Of a DNA stretch of 64,000 nt, positions 43,842 through 52,752 are shown in pieces. This DNA comes from Streptomyces cucumeris. GTDB taxonomy: Bacteria > Actinomycetota > Actinomycetes > Streptomycetales > Streptomycetaceae. The notes under the pieces were generated by a model. It was not told where the DNA came from. It saw only the letters and a program-made list of their open reading frames with translations, and ran no database searches. The first letter of the stretch is position 1. Every line of letters starts with the position of its first letter. Position numbers and translations under genes: made by a program. The stretch covers positions 18,835 through 82,834 of the forward strand of contig NZ_JANCLX010000039.1 in the NCBI RefSeq assembly GCF_024295805.1, written 5' to 3'.

Positions 43842-44634
43842 CCTGGACCACCACCTTCCGGGTGGCGACCGACTGGAGCAGTCGTCCGGCCGCGAACAGC
43901 ACCGCCGCCCACGCGGTCTGGAAGCCGAACGCCCACAGCAGTCCGGACCCCCGGTGCCGCTCCAGGAAGACATCGGCGGGCACCTGGAGGATCGCCGACC
44001 AGGGCAGCGCACGGGCCACTTCGCCGAGCTGCCCCGGGAAGACGTGCAGCGGCAGGATCATGCCGGAGAAGAACAGGCACAGCAGTCCGCTGAGCATCGT
44101 CAGCCCGGTGCCGTCGAGCAGCCAGAAGGCGGCCAGCGCCACCAGATAGCGCACCGCGAACCCCACGCACACCCCGAGCGTCACCGACACCAGGAACCAC
44201 AGCCAGGTCAACGGTGAGGCGGGCAGGGTGAGCCGGAAGGCCAGCGCACCGAGGAGCAGCGGCACCACACCGCGGGCGAGAAGCTGGAACAGCGCCCGCC
44301 CCAGGTCCCCCGCCAGCCACCAGAGCTGGAGGTCGACCGGACGGTAGAGGTCCACGGCGATGTCACCGGAGCGGATGCGCTCCTGGAGCTCCTCCTGGAA
44401 GCCGCCGCCCATCAGCGCGGTGGCCGCGAGCAGCGCCTGCCCCAGCCAGACGAAGGTCAGCGCCTGGGCGAGGTCATAGCCGCCCAGGTGCGGGCGTTCG
44501 TCCCACAGCGCGGTGTAGGTGTACGCGAGGATGAAGCCGAAGACGGTGTTGGTGAACACCCCGGCCACGGTCGCGATCCGGTAGGTCGCGTAGCGCTTGA
44601 AGGCGCTCACCGCGACGGCCGCGTACAGCCGCAT
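43834..44634 (-). CDS. ABC-2 type permease (first of two)
   Basis: 266 residues, ATG start. Six hydrophobic segments, with 'ERIRSGDIAVDLYRPVDLQLWWLA' in pattern and 'FFSGMILPLHVFPG' near the C-terminus. The three-gene unit (two permeases, ATPase) resembles viologen/daunorubicin-type efflux systems; the cargo is not known. Confidence 0.85.
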   Translation of the reverse strand: MRLYAAVAVSAFKRYATYRIATVAGVFTNTVFGFILAYTYTALWDERPHLGGYDLAQALTFVWLGQALLAATALMGGGFQEELQERIRSGDIAVDLYRPVDLQLWWLAGDLGRALFQLLARGVVPLLLGALAFRLTLPASPLTWLWFLVSVTLGVCVGFAVRYLVALAAFWLLDGTGLTMLSGLLCLFFSGMILPLHVFPGQLGEVARALPWSAILQVPADVFLERHRGSGLLWAFGFQTAWAAVLFAAGRLLQSVATRKVVVQGG

Positions 44635-44895
44635 CCGCCCGTTCCCCCCTCCGTGGCACCAAAGTTCAGGAGCCTAGTCCTGGCGCGGGAGATGGGGCCA
44701 CGGGTTTTTCACCGGAAGGTGTGAGGGAAATCATCCTTTCAGGCGGTCACAGACCCATCACGGGTGCGTGCCCGGGCCGCGGGCCGGAACGGATGATGCG
44801 ACAGTGTTTTCTGGGGCGTACGACGTGAATCGCCCATCCATGTACGATTCCGCCGCGGCGCAACCCTCGACGGCGGCCGAGGAGTCTCAGAAGAC

Positions 44896-47214
44896 ATGAG
44901 CGACGAGCCCCAGCTGATCGTCGGCGGCGCAGCCGGCACAGGCGGCCCGAGTGGCAGAGGCAATAGCGGCGGCATGTCCGGAAAGTCCCGTAAGGGAAGA
45001 AAAGGTCGTCCCCGCCGGACCGGCTGGCGCCGTCTGATCCCCACCTGGCGGATGGTGCTGGGCGGCTTCCTGCTGATCGTCGCCCTGGTCGCGGGCGGAC
45101 TCGTCACCGGCTATCTGCTCGTCGACATCCCCCCGGCCAACAAGGCCGCCATCGCCCAGAGCAATGTCTTCCTCTACTCCGACGGCAGTCCGCTGGCCCG
45201 CGAGGGCAAGGTCAACCGGGAGAACGTCCAGCTCAGCCAGGTGCCCAAAGCCACCCAGCACGCGGTGCTGGCCGCCGAGGACCGGGACTTCTACTCCGAG
45301 TCGGCGATCAACCCCGTGGCGATGGTCCGGGCCGGCTGGAACACCGCCACCGGCAAGGGCAAGCAGTCCGGCTCCACCATCACCCAGCAGTACGTGAAGA
45401 ACTACTACCTGGACCAGGAACAGACCGTCACCCGGAAGGCCAAGGAGTTCTTCATCGCGATCAAGCTCGATCGCGAGGTGAGCAAGGACAAGATCCTCGA
45501 GGGCTACCTCAACACCAGCTACTTCGGGCGCAACGCCTACGGCATCCAGGCCGCCGCCCAGGCGTACTACGGCAGGGACATCGACCAGCTCGACACCGCC
45601 CAGAGCGCGTATCTGGCCACCCTGCTCAACGCCCCCAGCGCCTATGACGTCATCGCCCACCCGCAGAACAAACGGCAGGCCGTGGCTCGCTGGAACTACG
45701 TCCTGGACGGCATGGTCAAGAAGGGCTGGCTGAGCCGGGCCGAGCGGCAGGAGATGACCTTCCCCGCGCCCACCGCGGCCCGCGCCGCCTCCGGTCTCTC
45801 CGGCCAGCGCGGCTATCTGATCGAGGCCGTCCAGGACTACCTCACCAGCAACGGGATCATCGACGAACAGACCCTGGCGCGCGGCGGCTACCGCATCACC
45901 ACCACGATCGACCCCGACCGGCAGGACGCCTTCACCGAGGCCGTGCGCGACCGCCTGATGAGCAGGCTCAGCAAGGACCGGAAGGTCGACTCCTACGTCC
46001 GCGCGGGCGGCGCCTCGATCGACCCCAAGACCGGTGAGGTGGTCGCGCTCTACGGCGGCATCGACTACACCAAGCAGTTCGTCAACAACGCCACCCGGCG
46101 CGACTACCAGGTGGGCTCCACCTTCAAGCCCTTCGTGTTCACCTCGGCGGTGCACCACGGGGCCACCACCCAGGACGGCCAGACCATCACGCCGGACACC
46201 CTCTACAACGGCGACAACAAGCGCGAGGTGATCGGCCGGGACGGCCCGACCGGCTACTCCCCCGCCAACGAGGACGATGTGGACTACGGCGACATCGACG
46301 TCACCGCGGCCACCGACAACTCGGTGAACTCGGTCTACGCACAGATGGCCGAGGACGTCGGCCCGCGCAAGGTCAAGCAGACCGCGCTCGACCTCGGCAT
46401 CCCCGAGAAGACCCCCGATCTGCACGCCTCCCCCTCCATCGCGCTGGGCCCGGCCACCGCCAGCGTGCTGGACATGACCGAGGCGTACGCGACCCTCGCC
46501 AACCACGGCAGGCACGGGCACTACGCCCTGGTGAAGGAGATCACCAAGGACGGTGCGCAGGTCACACTGCCGTCCCGGGACACCCGCCAGGCCATTCCGC
46601 GGGCCGCCGCCGACTCCACCACCCAGGTGCTGCAGAGCGTCGTCGACGGCGGCACCGGCACCGCGGCGCAGGCCGCCGAGCGCCCGGCGGCGGGCAAGAC
46701 CGGCACCGCGGAGGAGGACAAGGCGGCCTGGTTCGCGGGCTACACCCCGGACCTGGCGACCGTCGTGGCCGTGATGGGCCAGGACTCCAACACCGGGGTG
46801 CAGAAGCCGCTGTACGGGGCGACCGGACTGGACCGGATCAACGGCGGCGGCTATCCCGCCGAGATCTGGGCCGAGTACACCGGGAGCGCACTGGAGGGAG
46901 AGGCCGCGACCGAGTTCGACCTGCGGCTGGAGGACGGCAGCGGCGCCCCGGACGACGTCCCGGCCACCCCGGACACCCCGACCAGCCCGCCGCCGGTGGT
47001 GACCACACCCCCGGACACCACCCCGCCGGACACCTCGGTCCCCGAGTTGCCCACCGACCTGCCGGACCTGCCCACCGACATCCCGACCTTCGACCCGCCC
47101 ACCGGACTGCCGACCGGTGAGCCACCGGTCGAGGACCCCGGTGGCGGCGGCGAGGGCGACGAGGGCGGCGGCGAGGAGGATCCCGGCGGCGGCCAGGACG
47201 ACGGCGGCGGCTGA
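44896..47214 (+). CDS. Bifunctional penicillin-binding protein (class A)
   Basis: 772 residues. Basic cytoplasmic tail, one helix (about 54-75), a GT51 domain with catalytic Glu in 'AAEDRDFYSE' (about 128) and 'GSTITQQYVKN', then a transpeptidase with 'GSTFKPF' (active Ser about 406), 'DNSVNSVY' and 'GKTGTAEE' (about 600). A Pro/Thr/Asp-rich, Gly-ending tail of about 90 residues follows. It polymerises and crosslinks peptidoglycan outside the membrane. Confidence 0.93.
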   Translation: MSDEPQLIVGGAAGTGGPSGRGNSGGMSGKSRKGRKGRPRRTGWRRLIPTWRMVLGGFLLIVALVAGGLVTGYLLVDIPPANKAAIAQSNVFLYSDGSPLAREGKVNRENVQLSQVPKATQHAVLAAEDRDFYSESAINPVAMVRAGWNTATGKGKQSGSTITQQYVKNYYLDQEQTVTRKAKEFFIAIKLDREVSKDKILEGYLNTSYFGRNAYGIQAAAQAYYGRDIDQLDTAQSAYLATLLNAPSAYDVIAHPQNKRQAVARWNYVLDGMVKKGWLSRAERQEMTFPAPTAARAASGLSGQRGYLIEAVQDYLTSNGIIDEQTLARGGYRITTTIDPDRQDAFTEAVRDRLMSRLSKDRKVDSYVRAGGASIDPKTGEVVALYGGIDYTKQFVNNATRRDYQVGSTFKPFVFTSAVHHGATTQDGQTITPDTLYNGDNKREVIGRDGPTGYSPANEDDVDYGDIDVTAATDNSVNSVYAQMAEDVGPRKVKQTALDLGIPEKTPDLHASPSIALGPATASVLDMTEAYATLANHGRHGHYALVKEITKDGAQVTLPSRDTRQAIPRAAADSTTQVLQSVVDGGTGTAAQAAERPAAGKTGTAEEDKAAWFAGYTPDLATVVAVMGQDSNTGVQKPLYGATGLDRINGGGYPAEIWAEYTGSALEGEAATEFDLRLEDGSGAPDDVPATPDTPTSPPPVVTTPPDTTPPDTSVPELPTDLPDLPTDIPTFDPPTGLPTGEPPVEDPGGGGEGDEGGGEEDPGGGQDDGGG

Positions 47215-47217
47215 CAG

Positions 47218-47260
47218 ACGCGACGGAGGGTGGTGACCAGGTCACCACCCTCCGTCGCGT
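47218..47260. terminator. Long perfect inverted repeat after the PBP gene
   Basis: 21-base arms starting ACGCGACGGAGGGTGG with one centre base. Lies between convergent PBP and GroES-like genes and should stop transcription from both sides. Confidence 0.9.
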
Positions 47261-47283
47261 GGAACGGACCGCTCTTTCGTCCG

Positions 47284-47625
47284 CTACAGATACAGCCCCG
47301 TGGAGTCCTCCGCGCCCTCCAGCCGCTCGGCGGCCACCGCATGCAGATCGCGCTCCCGCATCAGCACGTAGGCGACCCCGCGGACCTCGACCTCGGCCCG
47401 GTCCTCCGGGTCGTAGAGCACCCGGTCGCCCGGCTCCACGGTCCGTACGCTCTGCCCGACCGCGACCACCCCGGCCCAGGCCAGCCGCTTGCCGACCGCC
47501 GCGGTCGCGGGGATGACGATGCCGCCGGTGGACCGGCGCTCGCCCTCCGGGATGTCGGTACGGACCAGCACCCGGTCGTGCAGCATCCGGATGGGCAGCT
47601 TGTCATGGGACGTGTTCGTACTCAC
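47284..47625 (-). CDS. GroES-like co-chaperone
   Basis: 113 residues, GTG start with a weak site. It shows the Cpn10 fold: 'LHDRVLVRTD', 'GGIVIPATA', 'VVAVGQSVRTVEPGDRVLYDPEDRAEVEV'-like order, ending 'MRERDLHAV'. It is longer at both ends than housekeeping GroES and has no groEL beside it, so is probably a divergent paralogue rather than the main co-chaperonin. Confidence 0.8.
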   Translation of the reverse strand: MSTNTSHDKLPIRMLHDRVLVRTDIPEGERRSTGGIVIPATAAVGKRLAWAGVVAVGQSVRTVEPGDRVLYDPEDRAEVEVRGVAYVLMRERDLHAVAAERLEGAEDSTGLYL

Positions 47626-47699
47626 GACATGACCGTACCTGGCCGCGGGGCACGCCGAAGCCCCAGGGCGGGCCCGGCCCGCACCGGAACCGGGGCGGA

Positions 47700-48020
47700 T
47701 CAGCCCCGGCGGCGCCGCGAGGACATGGTCAGCAGCCCGACCAGCCCCACCACGACCAGCGCGACCGGCACGATCCGCTCCATCCGGGGCGCGCCGTCCT
47801 CGCCGACGAGCTGGCCGCGCACATTCGTGACCATGCGGTTCGCCGAGACATACGCCCGCCCGGCGGTCCGGTCCACGGCCGACGCCGCCTTCGCCTTCGC
47901 GTCCCCGACGATCGTCTTCGGGTGCAGCCGCACCCCGATCTCGTCGAGCGTCACGGCGAGCTCCTGCCGCCTGCGGACGATGTCCGCCTCGATCTGCGCA
48001 GGGGTCCTGGCATCCGACAC
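47700..48020 (-). CDS. DUF3618 membrane protein
   Basis: 106 residues, GTG start with GGAGG 9 bases upstream. N-terminus 'TPAQIEADIVRRRQELAVTLDEI' is the DUF3618 mark. One C-terminal helix ('IVPVALVVVGLVGLLTM') and a basic end. Probably a single-pass inner membrane protein of unknown role. Confidence 0.85.
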   Translation of the reverse strand: MSDARTPAQIEADIVRRRQELAVTLDEIGVRLHPKTIVGDAKAKAASAVDRTAGRAYVSANRMVTNVRGQLVGEDGAPRMERIVPVALVVVGLVGLLTMSSRRRRG

Positions 48021-48157
48021 CGCGCTGCCTCCGTCAGTCTCGATGATTCCGTGATGGACAGTCTGTCAGCTCCTCCCCGGAGCCGCCCCATGGCACCCCC
48101 GGTCGCAAAGCTGGCTAATGTCGGTATGTACCCGATGCCACGAGGAGCACCCGAACC

Positions 48158-48625
48158 ATGAGCGAGCGTCTTCAGCCCGGCGACACCGCCCCCGCCTTCA
48201 CCCTCCCCGACGCGGACGGCAAGGAGGTCTCGCTCGCCGACCACGCCGGCCGCAAGGTCATCGTCTACTTCTACCCCGCCGCCCTCACCCCCGGCTGCAC
48301 CAAGCAGGCGTGCGACTTCACCGACAACCTCGCCTTCCTCTCCGGCCACGGCTACGACGTCATCGGCATCTCCCCCGACTCCCCGGAGAAGCTGGCGAAG
48401 TTCCGCGAGAAGGAGAACCTCAAGGTCACCCTGCTCGGCGACCCCTCCAAGCAGACCCTCGAGTCCTACGGCGCCTACGGCGAGAAGAAGCTCTACGGCA
48501 AGGTCGTCACCGGCGTCATCCGCTCCACCGTGATCGTCGACGAACACGGCAAGGTCGAACGCGCCCTCTACAACGTCAAGGCCACCGGCCACGTAGCCAA
48601 GATCATCAAGGACCTGGGGCTCTGA
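48158..48625 (+). CDS. bcp: Thioredoxin-dependent thiol peroxidase (Bcp/PrxQ)
   Basis: 155 residues. Peroxidatic Cys47 in 'TPGCTKQAC' with resolving Cys52, the five-residue spacing of Bcp/PrxQ enzymes. 'VIVYFYPAALTPG' and 'FTLPDADG' are typical. It reduces hydroperoxides in the cytoplasm using thioredoxin. Divergent from the DUF3618 gene. Confidence 0.93.
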   Translation: MSERLQPGDTAPAFTLPDADGKEVSLADHAGRKVIVYFYPAALTPGCTKQACDFTDNLAFLSGHGYDVIGISPDSPEKLAKFREKENLKVTLLGDPSKQTLESYGAYGEKKLYGKVVTGVIRSTVIVDEHGKVERALYNVKATGHVAKIIKDLGL

Positions 48626-48638
48626 CACCCCTTCCAGG

Positions 48639-48669
48639 AAGGTCCCGCCCCGCTCGGGGGCGGGACCTT
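48639..48669 (+). terminator. Hairpin terminator after bcp
   Basis: 13-base stem AAGGTCCCGCCCC and complement with a 5-base loop, followed by TCTCTTGT. Confidence 0.88.
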
Positions 48670-48752
48670 CTCTTGTGTGCGTGACCTTCCGAATGGCGAT
48701 TCGTTACTCAGTGCGAGAGTGCGACAGGTGGTCGCATACGGGGAGGGACGCC

Positions 48753-49379
48753 ATGGCCGCCAGGTATACGCGCGAGACGCTGGCAGAGGTGGTGGGGACC
48801 GCGCGCACGATCGATGACGTCATACGCCGGTGCGGTGGCAGGCCTACACCCGGCAGCCGGAGCTACCTCCGCCGCAGGCTCGCCGAGGAGGGGATCGGCA
48901 CCGCCCACCTCCGGACCTCTTGGACGCGTCACAGCGACGGAACGCTCCGGGACCTCGTCGCACGCTCCAGCAGCGTGGCGGAGGTCGTGCGCCATCTGGG
49001 AATCAGCCCGGTAGGTGGCAACCAGGCCCATATCGGGCGGCGTATCGCCGCCCTCGGGGTCGACACCTCACACTTCTCGTCCCAGCCTTCCCGGCGCCCC
49101 AGGAGAGCGACCCGGGACCGGCTCGTACGGGGATCGCCGTCGGACGGAAGGATTTCCGGGGCACGGCTGCGGAACGAGCTCCTCCGGCGCGGGCTTCCAG
49201 AGACGTGCGCCCTCTGCGGGACAGGGCCGGAATGGAATGGAAAGCCATTGCGCCACGAGGTTGATCACATCAATGGCGAGTGGTGGGACAACCGCCCGGC
49301 AAATCTGCGGCTCCTCTGTCCCAACTGCCATGCTGTGACCGACACATACCGAGGCCGCAAGCGGCCGGGGGCGACGTGA
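48753..49379 (+). CDS. HNH endonuclease with two N-terminal repeat modules
   Basis: 208 residues, ATG with GGGAGGGA upstream. Two copies of a roughly 50-residue helical module run from about 5-55 and 65-110, each ending in a 'LGIxxxGGNxxxxxRRIxxLGVDTSHF'-type pattern. The C-terminus is a treble-clef HNH: 'CALCG', 'EVDHINGEWWDN', 'LCPNCHA'. The modules probably bind DNA. The stop overlaps the next gene start (GTGA). Could be a homing- or defence-type nuclease; target unknown. Confidence 0.85.
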   Translation: MAARYTRETLAEVVGTARTIDDVIRRCGGRPTPGSRSYLRRRLAEEGIGTAHLRTSWTRHSDGTLRDLVARSSSVAEVVRHLGISPVGGNQAHIGRRIAALGVDTSHFSSQPSRRPRRATRDRLVRGSPSDGRISGARLRNELLRRGLPETCALCGTGPEWNGKPLRHEVDHINGEWWDNRPANLRLLCPNCHAVTDTYRGRKRPGAT

Positions 49380-50245
49380 ATCAGCGCTCTGTGTACACCC
49401 CGGACCTGCTGGCTCGCGCGGCAGCCGAATCCCGCAGTCTGGTGGACCTGATGCGCAGGCTCAACGTCCCCCTGGGCAGCGGAGCACGGCGCTACCTGCG
49501 CGGCCGCCTCGACCACTACGGCATCGACACGACCCACTTCATCGAGGAGCCGTTGCCGATACGGCCGCGAGCGGTCTACACCAAGGACCGCCTCGAGGAA
49601 GCCGCTGTGCGCAGTCACAGCGTCCGCGACATGCTCACGTTCCTCGGCATCCCGTACTACGACAGCGCGTACAGCCATCTCAGAAGGAAGCTGGACCAAT
49701 TCGGCATCGACACGACGCATTTCACGGGCCGCCGAGGACGAGGTCCGCAGCGGATACTTCCCCGGGACTCGTTGGAACACGCCGTCTCGCATTCTTACAG
49801 CCTGGCGGAAGTGCTTCGCCGTCTCGGGATCCCGGTCGGCGGCGCGGGGCGTGCCCTGGTGCGGCGGAGCATCGCCTCTCACGCGATCTCCACCAATCAC
49901 TTCGTCGGCCAAGGACATCAGCGCGGCCGCCCCTCGCCCCGGCGCAAGCCTCCCACCGCGATCCTCCGGAAGCTTCGACCGGGAGCCGCACGCACGAAGA
50001 CCCCGCTGTTGCGGCGGGCGCTGGACGAGAGTGGCGTCCCCCGCGTCTGTGTCGCGTGCGGAACGGGCGACCGCTGGCGGGGTCGGCGGCTCGTGCTGGA
50101 GATCGATCACGTCAATGGCGACCGGCTGGACAACCGCATCGGGAATCTGCGGTATCTCTGCCCGTCCTGCCACAGCCAGACCAGGACCTTCGCCACCCGG
50201 CGAGCAGGCACTACCACGTGGCGTCAGGGAATCGGCACGCAGTAG
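49376..50245 (+). CDS. HNH endonuclease with three N-terminal repeat modules
   Basis: 289 residues from the GTG at 49376, overlapping the first nuclease stop. Three tandem modules (about 5-57, 65-117, 123-178) share 'YTxDxLxxAaxxSxSxxDxLxxLGIP' and end in 'GIDTTHF' twice and 'AISTNHF' once. The HNH is 'CVACGTG', 'EIDHVNGDRLDN', 'LCPSCHS'. It is a paralogue of the gene before, with one module more. It ends 11 bases before the tRNA-like gene at 50257. Confidence 0.85.
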   Translation: MNQRSVYTPDLLARAAAESRSLVDLMRRLNVPLGSGARRYLRGRLDHYGIDTTHFIEEPLPIRPRAVYTKDRLEEAAVRSHSVRDMLTFLGIPYYDSAYSHLRRKLDQFGIDTTHFTGRRGRGPQRILPRDSLEHAVSHSYSLAEVLRRLGIPVGGAGRALVRRSIASHAISTNHFVGQGHQRGRPSPRRKPPTAILRKLRPGAARTKTPLLRRALDESGVPRVCVACGTGDRWRGRRLVLEIDHVNGDRLDNRIGNLRYLCPSCHSQTRTFATRRAGTTTWRQGIGTQ

Positions 50246-50256
50246 AGTTGCGCCGC

Positions 50257-50331
50257 GGGCCCGTACCCCAGCTGGCTAGAGGGCGCCGGTTTAGGTCCGG
50301 TGTGTCGTGGGTTCGAGTCCCACCGGGCCCA
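50257..50331 (+). tRNA. tRNA with anticodon UAG and short variable arm (Leu by anticodon)
   Basis: 75 bases. Acceptor GGGCCCG/CGGGCCC with discriminator A; anticodon stem GCCGG/CCGGT around TTTAGGT gives anticodon TAG; T-arm GTGGG-TTCGAGT-CCCAC. The variable loop has only 5 bases, whereas tRNA-Leu has a long arm, and the D-stem (CCCC) pairs imperfectly with one extra base before the anticodon stem. The anticodon would read CUA. Charging identity is unclear. Confidence 0.75.
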
Positions 50332-50337
50332 TCGCGG

Positions 50338-50369
50338 AAGGCGCGGCACCCAGACGGGTGCCGCGCCTT
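50338..50369. terminator. Hairpin between the tRNA and rdgB
   Basis: 14-base stem AAGGCGCGGCACCC and complement with a 4-base loop; ends transcripts from both directions. Confidence 0.88.
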
Positions 50370-50378
50370 CGTCGTCGC

Positions 50379-51011
50379 TCAGCCCAGCAGTTCGCGGACC
50401 ACCGGGGTGATGGCGCGGAAGGCCTTGCCGCGGTGGCTGATGGCGTTCTTCTCCTCAGGGGTCAGCTCGGCGCAGGTGCGCGTTTCGCCGTGGGGCTGGA
50501 GGATCGGGTCGTAGCCGAAACCGCCGCCGCCGGTGGGCTTATGACGGAGCGTTCCGCTGAGGCGGCCGGAGACGACGCGTTCGGTGCCGTCGGGGAGGGC
50601 GAGGGCGGCGGCGCACGCGAAGTGCGCGCCGCGGTGCTCGTCCGGGACGTCGGCCACCTGGGCGAGCAGGAGCTCCAGGTTGGCACGGTCGTCACCGTGG
50701 CGGCCGGACCAGCGGGCCGAGAAGATCCCCGGGGCGCCGCCGAGGACGTCCACGCACAGGCCGGAGTCATCGGCGATGGCGGGGTGTCCGGTGGCCTGGG
50801 CCAGGGCGTGCGCCTTGAGGAGGGCGTTCTCCGCGAAGGTCACGCCGGTCTCCTTGACATCCGGGACCTCCGGATAGGAGTCGGCGCCCACGAGTTCCAC
50901 ATCGAGCCCGGATTCACCGAGGATCGAGCGGAGTTCGGTGATCTTGTAGGCGTTGCGGGTGGCCAGGATCAGACGGCGGGGGTGCGGGGGTTGTCCCTCA
51001 GAGCGTTCCAT
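50379..51011 (-). CDS. rdgB: Non-canonical purine NTP pyrophosphatase (RdgB/HAM1)
   Basis: 210 residues. 'LILATRNAYKITELRSIL', 'TFAENALLKA', 'IADDSGLCVDVLGGAPGIFSAR'-type core, 'GFGYDPIL' and 'KNAISHRGKAF' cover the full Ham1 signature, with Asp in 'ADDSGL' as metal ligand. It hydrolyses dITP/XTP to monophosphates, keeping inosine out of nucleic acids. It sits close to RNase PH, as in many actinobacteria. Confidence 0.95.
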   Translation of the reverse strand: MERSEGQPPHPRRLILATRNAYKITELRSILGESGLDVELVGADSYPEVPDVKETGVTFAENALLKAHALAQATGHPAIADDSGLCVDVLGGAPGIFSARWSGRHGDDRANLELLLAQVADVPDEHRGAHFACAAALALPDGTERVVSGRLSGTLRHKPTGGGGFGYDPILQPHGETRTCAELTPEEKNAISHRGKAFRAITPVVRELLG

Positions 51012-51034
51012 AGCTCTCGATTATCGAGGGGCGA

Positions 51035-51430
51035 TCAGGGGCTGCATTCCTTGGTCAGCTCGCTCGTGGCTTCCTTGACCGCGGTCATATCGGGGGTGTT
51101 GCCCTTGTCGAGGTCCTTCTTGACGTTGTGCACGGCCGTCTGGAGGTGGTTGACGGCCTTCTTGACGTCCTCGTTGTCGGTGCGGTCGTCCAGCTTGTCG
51201 ATGTCCTTGTCGAGGCTGTCGACGGCCTCGTTGGCCTGGGTGGGGTCGGACGCCACACCGCTCACGGCCTTCTGGAGCTTGTCGACGTCGTTGGATATGT
51301 CGACCGCGAGCTGGGCGCAGTCGAAGGCCTTCTCCACGGCGCTGCACCCCACGGCCAGGGGGACGGTGAGGGCGACGGCGGCGAGAGCGAGGGTGGCGGT
51401 GGTACGGCGATGGGGACGGCGCGCGGCCAT
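51035..51430 (-). CDS. Small secreted lipoprotein, helical
   Basis: 131 residues. Signal peptide with lipobox 'LAVGC' at Cys29. The mature part is one long amphipathic helical region, Asp/Lys/Val-rich ('VDKLQKAVSG', 'DKDIDKLDDRTDNEDVKKAV'), with possible coiled coil and one late Cys. No known family recognised. Lies between rdgB and rph on the same strand. Confidence 0.75.
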   Translation of the reverse strand: MAARRPHRRTTATLALAAVALTVPLAVGCSAVEKAFDCAQLAVDISNDVDKLQKAVSGVASDPTQANEAVDSLDKDIDKLDDRTDNEDVKKAVNHLQTAVHNVKKDLDKGNTPDMTAVKEATSELTKECSP

Positions 51431-51593
51431 GGAACGGTTCCTCCCGTGAAGCGGCCCCGGGGCGCGCGGACGCGGACCCCGGGACCGTGGATCGGTCTGT
51501 GTGCTACCTGACTACACGCCGGGGGCCCGGGTGGGAGTTGCCCGGTCGATTACTCAATCTCCCGCGTTTCCCTAGTCCCGCCCCCGCGGGGGC

Positions 51594-52325
51594 TCAGCCC
51601 TCGTCGGAGAGCGCCGCGCGCTGCATCCCGGCCAGCGAGCCGCAGCCCGCGACGGCGAGGTCGAGCAGGGCGTTGAGCTCGTCACGGGCGAAGGGCTCGC
51701 CCTCGGCGGTGCCCTGCACCTCGACGAAGCGGCCGTCACCGGTGCAGACGACGTTCATGTCGGTCTCGGCGCGGACGTCCTCCTCGTAGCAGAGGTCGAG
51801 CATGGGAACGCCGTCGATGATGCCGACGCTCACGGCGGCGACGGTGCCGGTGAGCGGCTGCCGGGACGCCTTGATCAGCTTCTTGCCGCGGGCCCATTCG
51901 AGGGCGTCGGCGAGGGCCACATAGGCGCCGGTGATGGCGGCGGTGCGGGTACCTCCGTCGGCCTGGAGGACATCGCAGTCCAGTACGACGGTGTTCTCGC
52001 CGAGCGCCTTGTAGTCGATCACGGCACGCAGCGAGCGGCCGATGAGGCGGGAGATCTCATGGGTGCGGCCGCCGATCTTGCCGCGGACCGATTCGCGGTC
52101 GCCGCGGGTGTTGGTGGCACGCGGGAGCATCGCGTACTCGGCGGTGACCCAGCCCTCGCCACTGCCCTTGCGCCAGCGCGGCACGCCCTCGGTGACGCTC
52201 GCGGTGCACAGCACTCGGGTGTCGCCGAAGGAGACGAGGACGGAGCCCTCGGCGTGCTTGCTCCATCCGCGTTCGATGGTGACGGGGCGGAGCTGATCGG
52301 GGGTGCGGCCGTCGATACGAGACAT
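51594..52325 (-). CDS. rph: Ribonuclease PH
   Basis: 243 residues. 'DGRTPDQLRPVTIERG', 'GSVLVSFGDTRVLCTA', 'GRTHEISRLIGRSLRA' and 'VLDCDVLQADGGTRTAAITGAYVAL'-type core are all there. It trims the 3' ends of tRNA precursors with phosphate. Upstream on the same strand is nagF, separated by a hairpin. Confidence 0.96.
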   Translation of the reverse strand: MSRIDGRTPDQLRPVTIERGWSKHAEGSVLVSFGDTRVLCTASVTEGVPRWRKGSGEGWVTAEYAMLPRATNTRGDRESVRGKIGGRTHEISRLIGRSLRAVIDYKALGENTVVLDCDVLQADGGTRTAAITGAYVALADALEWARGKKLIKASRQPLTGTVAAVSVGIIDGVPMLDLCYEEDVRAETDMNVVCTGDGRFVEVQGTAEGEPFARDELNALLDLAVAGCGSLAGMQRAALSDEG

Positions 52326-52350
52326 GGGATGAGCCTATCGGGAACGCGAA

Positions 52351-52378
52351 GGGCCCCGGTCCGGTCGGAACGGGGCCC
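52351..52378 (-). terminator. Hairpin after nagF
   Basis: 12-base arms with one mismatch (GGGCCCCG core) and a 4-base loop, between nagF and rph. Confidence 0.75.
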
Positions 52379-52409
52379 TCACAGGACGGAGCCGTGACTC
52401 ACGGGGTGG

Positions 52410-52643
52410 TCACATCATGTCCTCGATATCGGCGGCGACGGGGTCGGCGTCGGTGCCGATGACGACCTGGATCGCGGTGCCCATCTTCACCACACCGTGT
52501 GCGCCCGCGGCCTTCAGGACGGCCTCGTCGACGAGGGAGGGGTCCTTGACCTCGGTGCGCAGGCGCGTGATGCAGCCCTCGACCTCGATGATGTTGTCGA
52601 GTCCGCCGAGCCCCGCGACGATCTTCTCAGCCTTGCTGGCCAT
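52410..52643 (-). CDS. nagF: PTS EIIB component, GlcNAc/glucose type (NagF-like)
   Basis: 77 residues from the ATG at 52643, preceded by AGGAGTG. Phosphorylated cysteine Cys24 in 'VEGCITRLR', with 'MGTAIQVVIGTDADPVAADI' at the end. A stand-alone EIIB paired with a divergent EIIC gene matches nagF-nagE of Streptomyces, which take up N-acetylglucosamine. Upstream boxes fit the repressor DasR. Confidence 0.9.
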   Translation of the reverse strand: MASKAEKIVAGLGGLDNIIEVEGCITRLRTEVKDPSLVDEAVLKAAGAHGVVKMGTAIQVVIGTDADPVAADIEDMM

Positions 52644-52752
52644 GTCCACTCCTGTTGTCTCGGCCCTTCGGGATTCCGGGATACCGGCGAGCGGTTCATC
52701 CACGTTAACCACGCCGGCCCACCTTCGCAGGGCCATGATGGTCGCCCTCCCA

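Noticed and set aside
44887..46521. 544-codon minus-strand frame over the PBP gene
   Set aside because: Shadow frame; product is Gly/Val/Asp-rich without domains.
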